Assembly (NCBI GenBank): GCA_964434865.1
Contig: CAYSWV010000017.1
Span: forward strand, 1-64,000
Source: CAYSWV01 sp964434865
GTDB taxonomy: Bacteria > Cyanobacteriota > Cyanobacteriia > Thermostichales > Thermostichaceae
Direction: 5' to 3'
DNA length: 64,000 bases
Position 1 is the stretch's first letter. Every line of letters starts with the position of its first letter. Below are positions 63,277 to 64,000 of this stretch, piece by piece. The translations under genes and the position numbers were made by a program. The notes below the pieces were generated by a model, which was given only the letters and a program-made list of their open reading frames with translations, was not told where the DNA came from and made no database searches.

Positions 63277-64000
63277 CTAAGGGTTGCAGAAATAGCAAAC
63301 ACTGGGATCAGCGCTTTCAATACCCAATGGAAATGGCACGTAGTTTTGATGCTGACAATGTTGGCAACCATAGATGTAAGCCCTCGCAACCTGGGTCGGC
63401 ATCCCACAAACACTACACTGTAAACCCTGATGCACTCTGATCACATCAAAACCAGGATAACCACACTCAGGACATTGACTTTGAAGCCGCTGAATTAAAT
63501 TTGATGTAGCTTGGGCAATGACCTTCATCCGGGTGGGATTGTACATGGCTCTCATGTCAGTCTCTACCTGGACAACACCAGTTTCAGAGAGCGGCAGCAG
63601 CGTTTCTACAGCTTGGATCAAATCGTCTGAAGTTGTAAGACCTTTAAAAATAGGAGTTGAACTCTTTCTTTCAATCATGGCAATCAGGCCACAAGCAGGA
63701 AAGCCAATCCGACTGGCAAAGGCTAGAGCTTCGTTAACTGTACGTACACCTTCCCCAGCAAAATTGGTCTCTGTTGTGAGCATCTCTCCAACCACTTCTA
63801 AGCTATTCTCTTGGTCATAAAGGAGGACAATCTCCCGATCACAGCTCAGGAAAGGTGACGCTGGATGGGGACCAAAACTCCCTTCACTGGCAACAGCCAA
63901 CGATAACCCTAACTGATCCATCGCAGCTTGTGCTTTCAAGCGAGCCGTTGTGAGCTGATCACCAGGGCGTTGAATATCTCGGGTAAAGGTCCCAAACTGA
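63277..64000 (-). CDS. DUF6671-family protein (5' end beyond the window)
   Basis: The minus frame is open to the window edge, reading FGTFTRDIQRPGDQLTTARL before the internal TTG at 63939, so the start is outside. LALASEGSFGPHP-type segment (LAVASEGSFGPHPASPFL), REIVLLYDQENSLEVVGEML, TETNFAG. Two zinc-ribbon-like CxxC pairs follow in the C-terminus (CPECGY, CSVCGMP, CQHCQH, CYFCNP). This fits DUF6671. The function is unknown. Confidence 0.8.
   Translation of the reverse strand, partial: QFGTFTRDIQRPGDQLTTARLKAQAAMDQLGLSLAVASEGSFGPHPASPFLSCDREIVLLYDQENSLEVVGEMLTTETNFAGEGVRTVNEALAFASRIGFPACGLIAMIERKSSTPIFKGLTTSDDLIQAVETLLPLSETGVVQVETDMRAMYNPTRMKVIAQATSNLIQRLQSQCPECGYPGFDVIRVHQGLQCSVCGMPTQVARAYIYGCQHCQHQNYVPFPLGIESADPSVCYFCNP

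Noticed and set aside
1..64000. CRISPR array, prophage or insertion sequence
   Set aside because: No regularly spaced repeats, cas genes, transposase, integrase or phage structural genes seen on either strand.

Overview
The window is chromosomal DNA of a cyanobacterium. The evidence is direct: two allophycocyanin subunit genes, a CP43-like chlorophyll antenna gene, a one-helix high-light-inducible protein, a GUN4-domain protein, both late menaquinone/phylloquinone genes menC and menE, a DevBCA exporter, a CHASE2 receptor kinase and several cyanobacteria-typical conserved families. GC is mid-range, coding density is high, and there are no transposases, rRNA genes or CRISPR arrays. The tetramer GATC is about threefold over-represented. 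Two runs of exactly 100 N mark scaffold joins; both look like artefacts with little or no missing sequence.

Layout. 1-6.7 kb: 3' end of an ABC half-transporter, a secreted GHL10-type glycosidase, a coiled-coil GUN4 protein and rimO. 6.9-10.6 kb: a modular putative lipoprotein (DUF4394), two exported or anchored proteins and an unlisted 49-aa membrane protein. 10.6-13.8 kb: tRNA-Ile(CAU) and, on the minus strand, apcD4-apcB3-isiX. This gene set and order match the low-light photoacclimation (LoLiP) cluster known from some thermophilic and terrestrial cyanobacteria, and it is the biological highlight. Here the CP43-like protein carries an extra hydrophilic tail of about 147 residues. 14.3-20.2 kb: a DUF3047 gene interrupted by a scaffold gap, a PlsC-type acyltransferase, and a second modular lipoprotein. 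The latter shares an A-B-B'-A' N-terminal module with the one at 6.9 kb but ends in an endonuclease/exonuclease/phosphatase fold.

20.4-28.7 kb: a small tandemly duplicated protein, a cellulose-synthase-like GT2, a secreted pullulanase-type enzyme and a second GH13 protein. These resemble an exopolysaccharide or extracellular alpha-glucan locus. 28.8-36.5 kb: metG, a large two-partner-secretion adhesin and a CHASE2-Ser/Thr kinase. 36.5-45.5 kb: tRNA-Gly, plsY-menC-menE (tightly overlapping), a RidA protein, a two-domain protein ending in a 2OG-Fe(II) oxygenase, recA, a SpoU methyltransferase and an S4 RNA-binding protein. 45.9-51.9 kb: a pentapeptide-repeat protein, a PAS-GAF-GGDEF-EAL regulator, tRNA-Thr, map and hemW.

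52.2-58.5 kb: a co-directional run devB-devC-devA-pstS-pstC-pstA. Its leader is repeat-rich, with one 8-mer fitting the cyanobacterial PHO-box unit, and no pstB follows. After it come a minus-strand hli gene missed by a 60-codon cutoff, a stand-alone penicillin-binding transpeptidase, a membrane-anchored TAXI solute-binding protein with a duplicated C-terminal module, an LptA/OstA-like protein, an ACT-domain protein and a DUF6671 gene that runs off the right edge.
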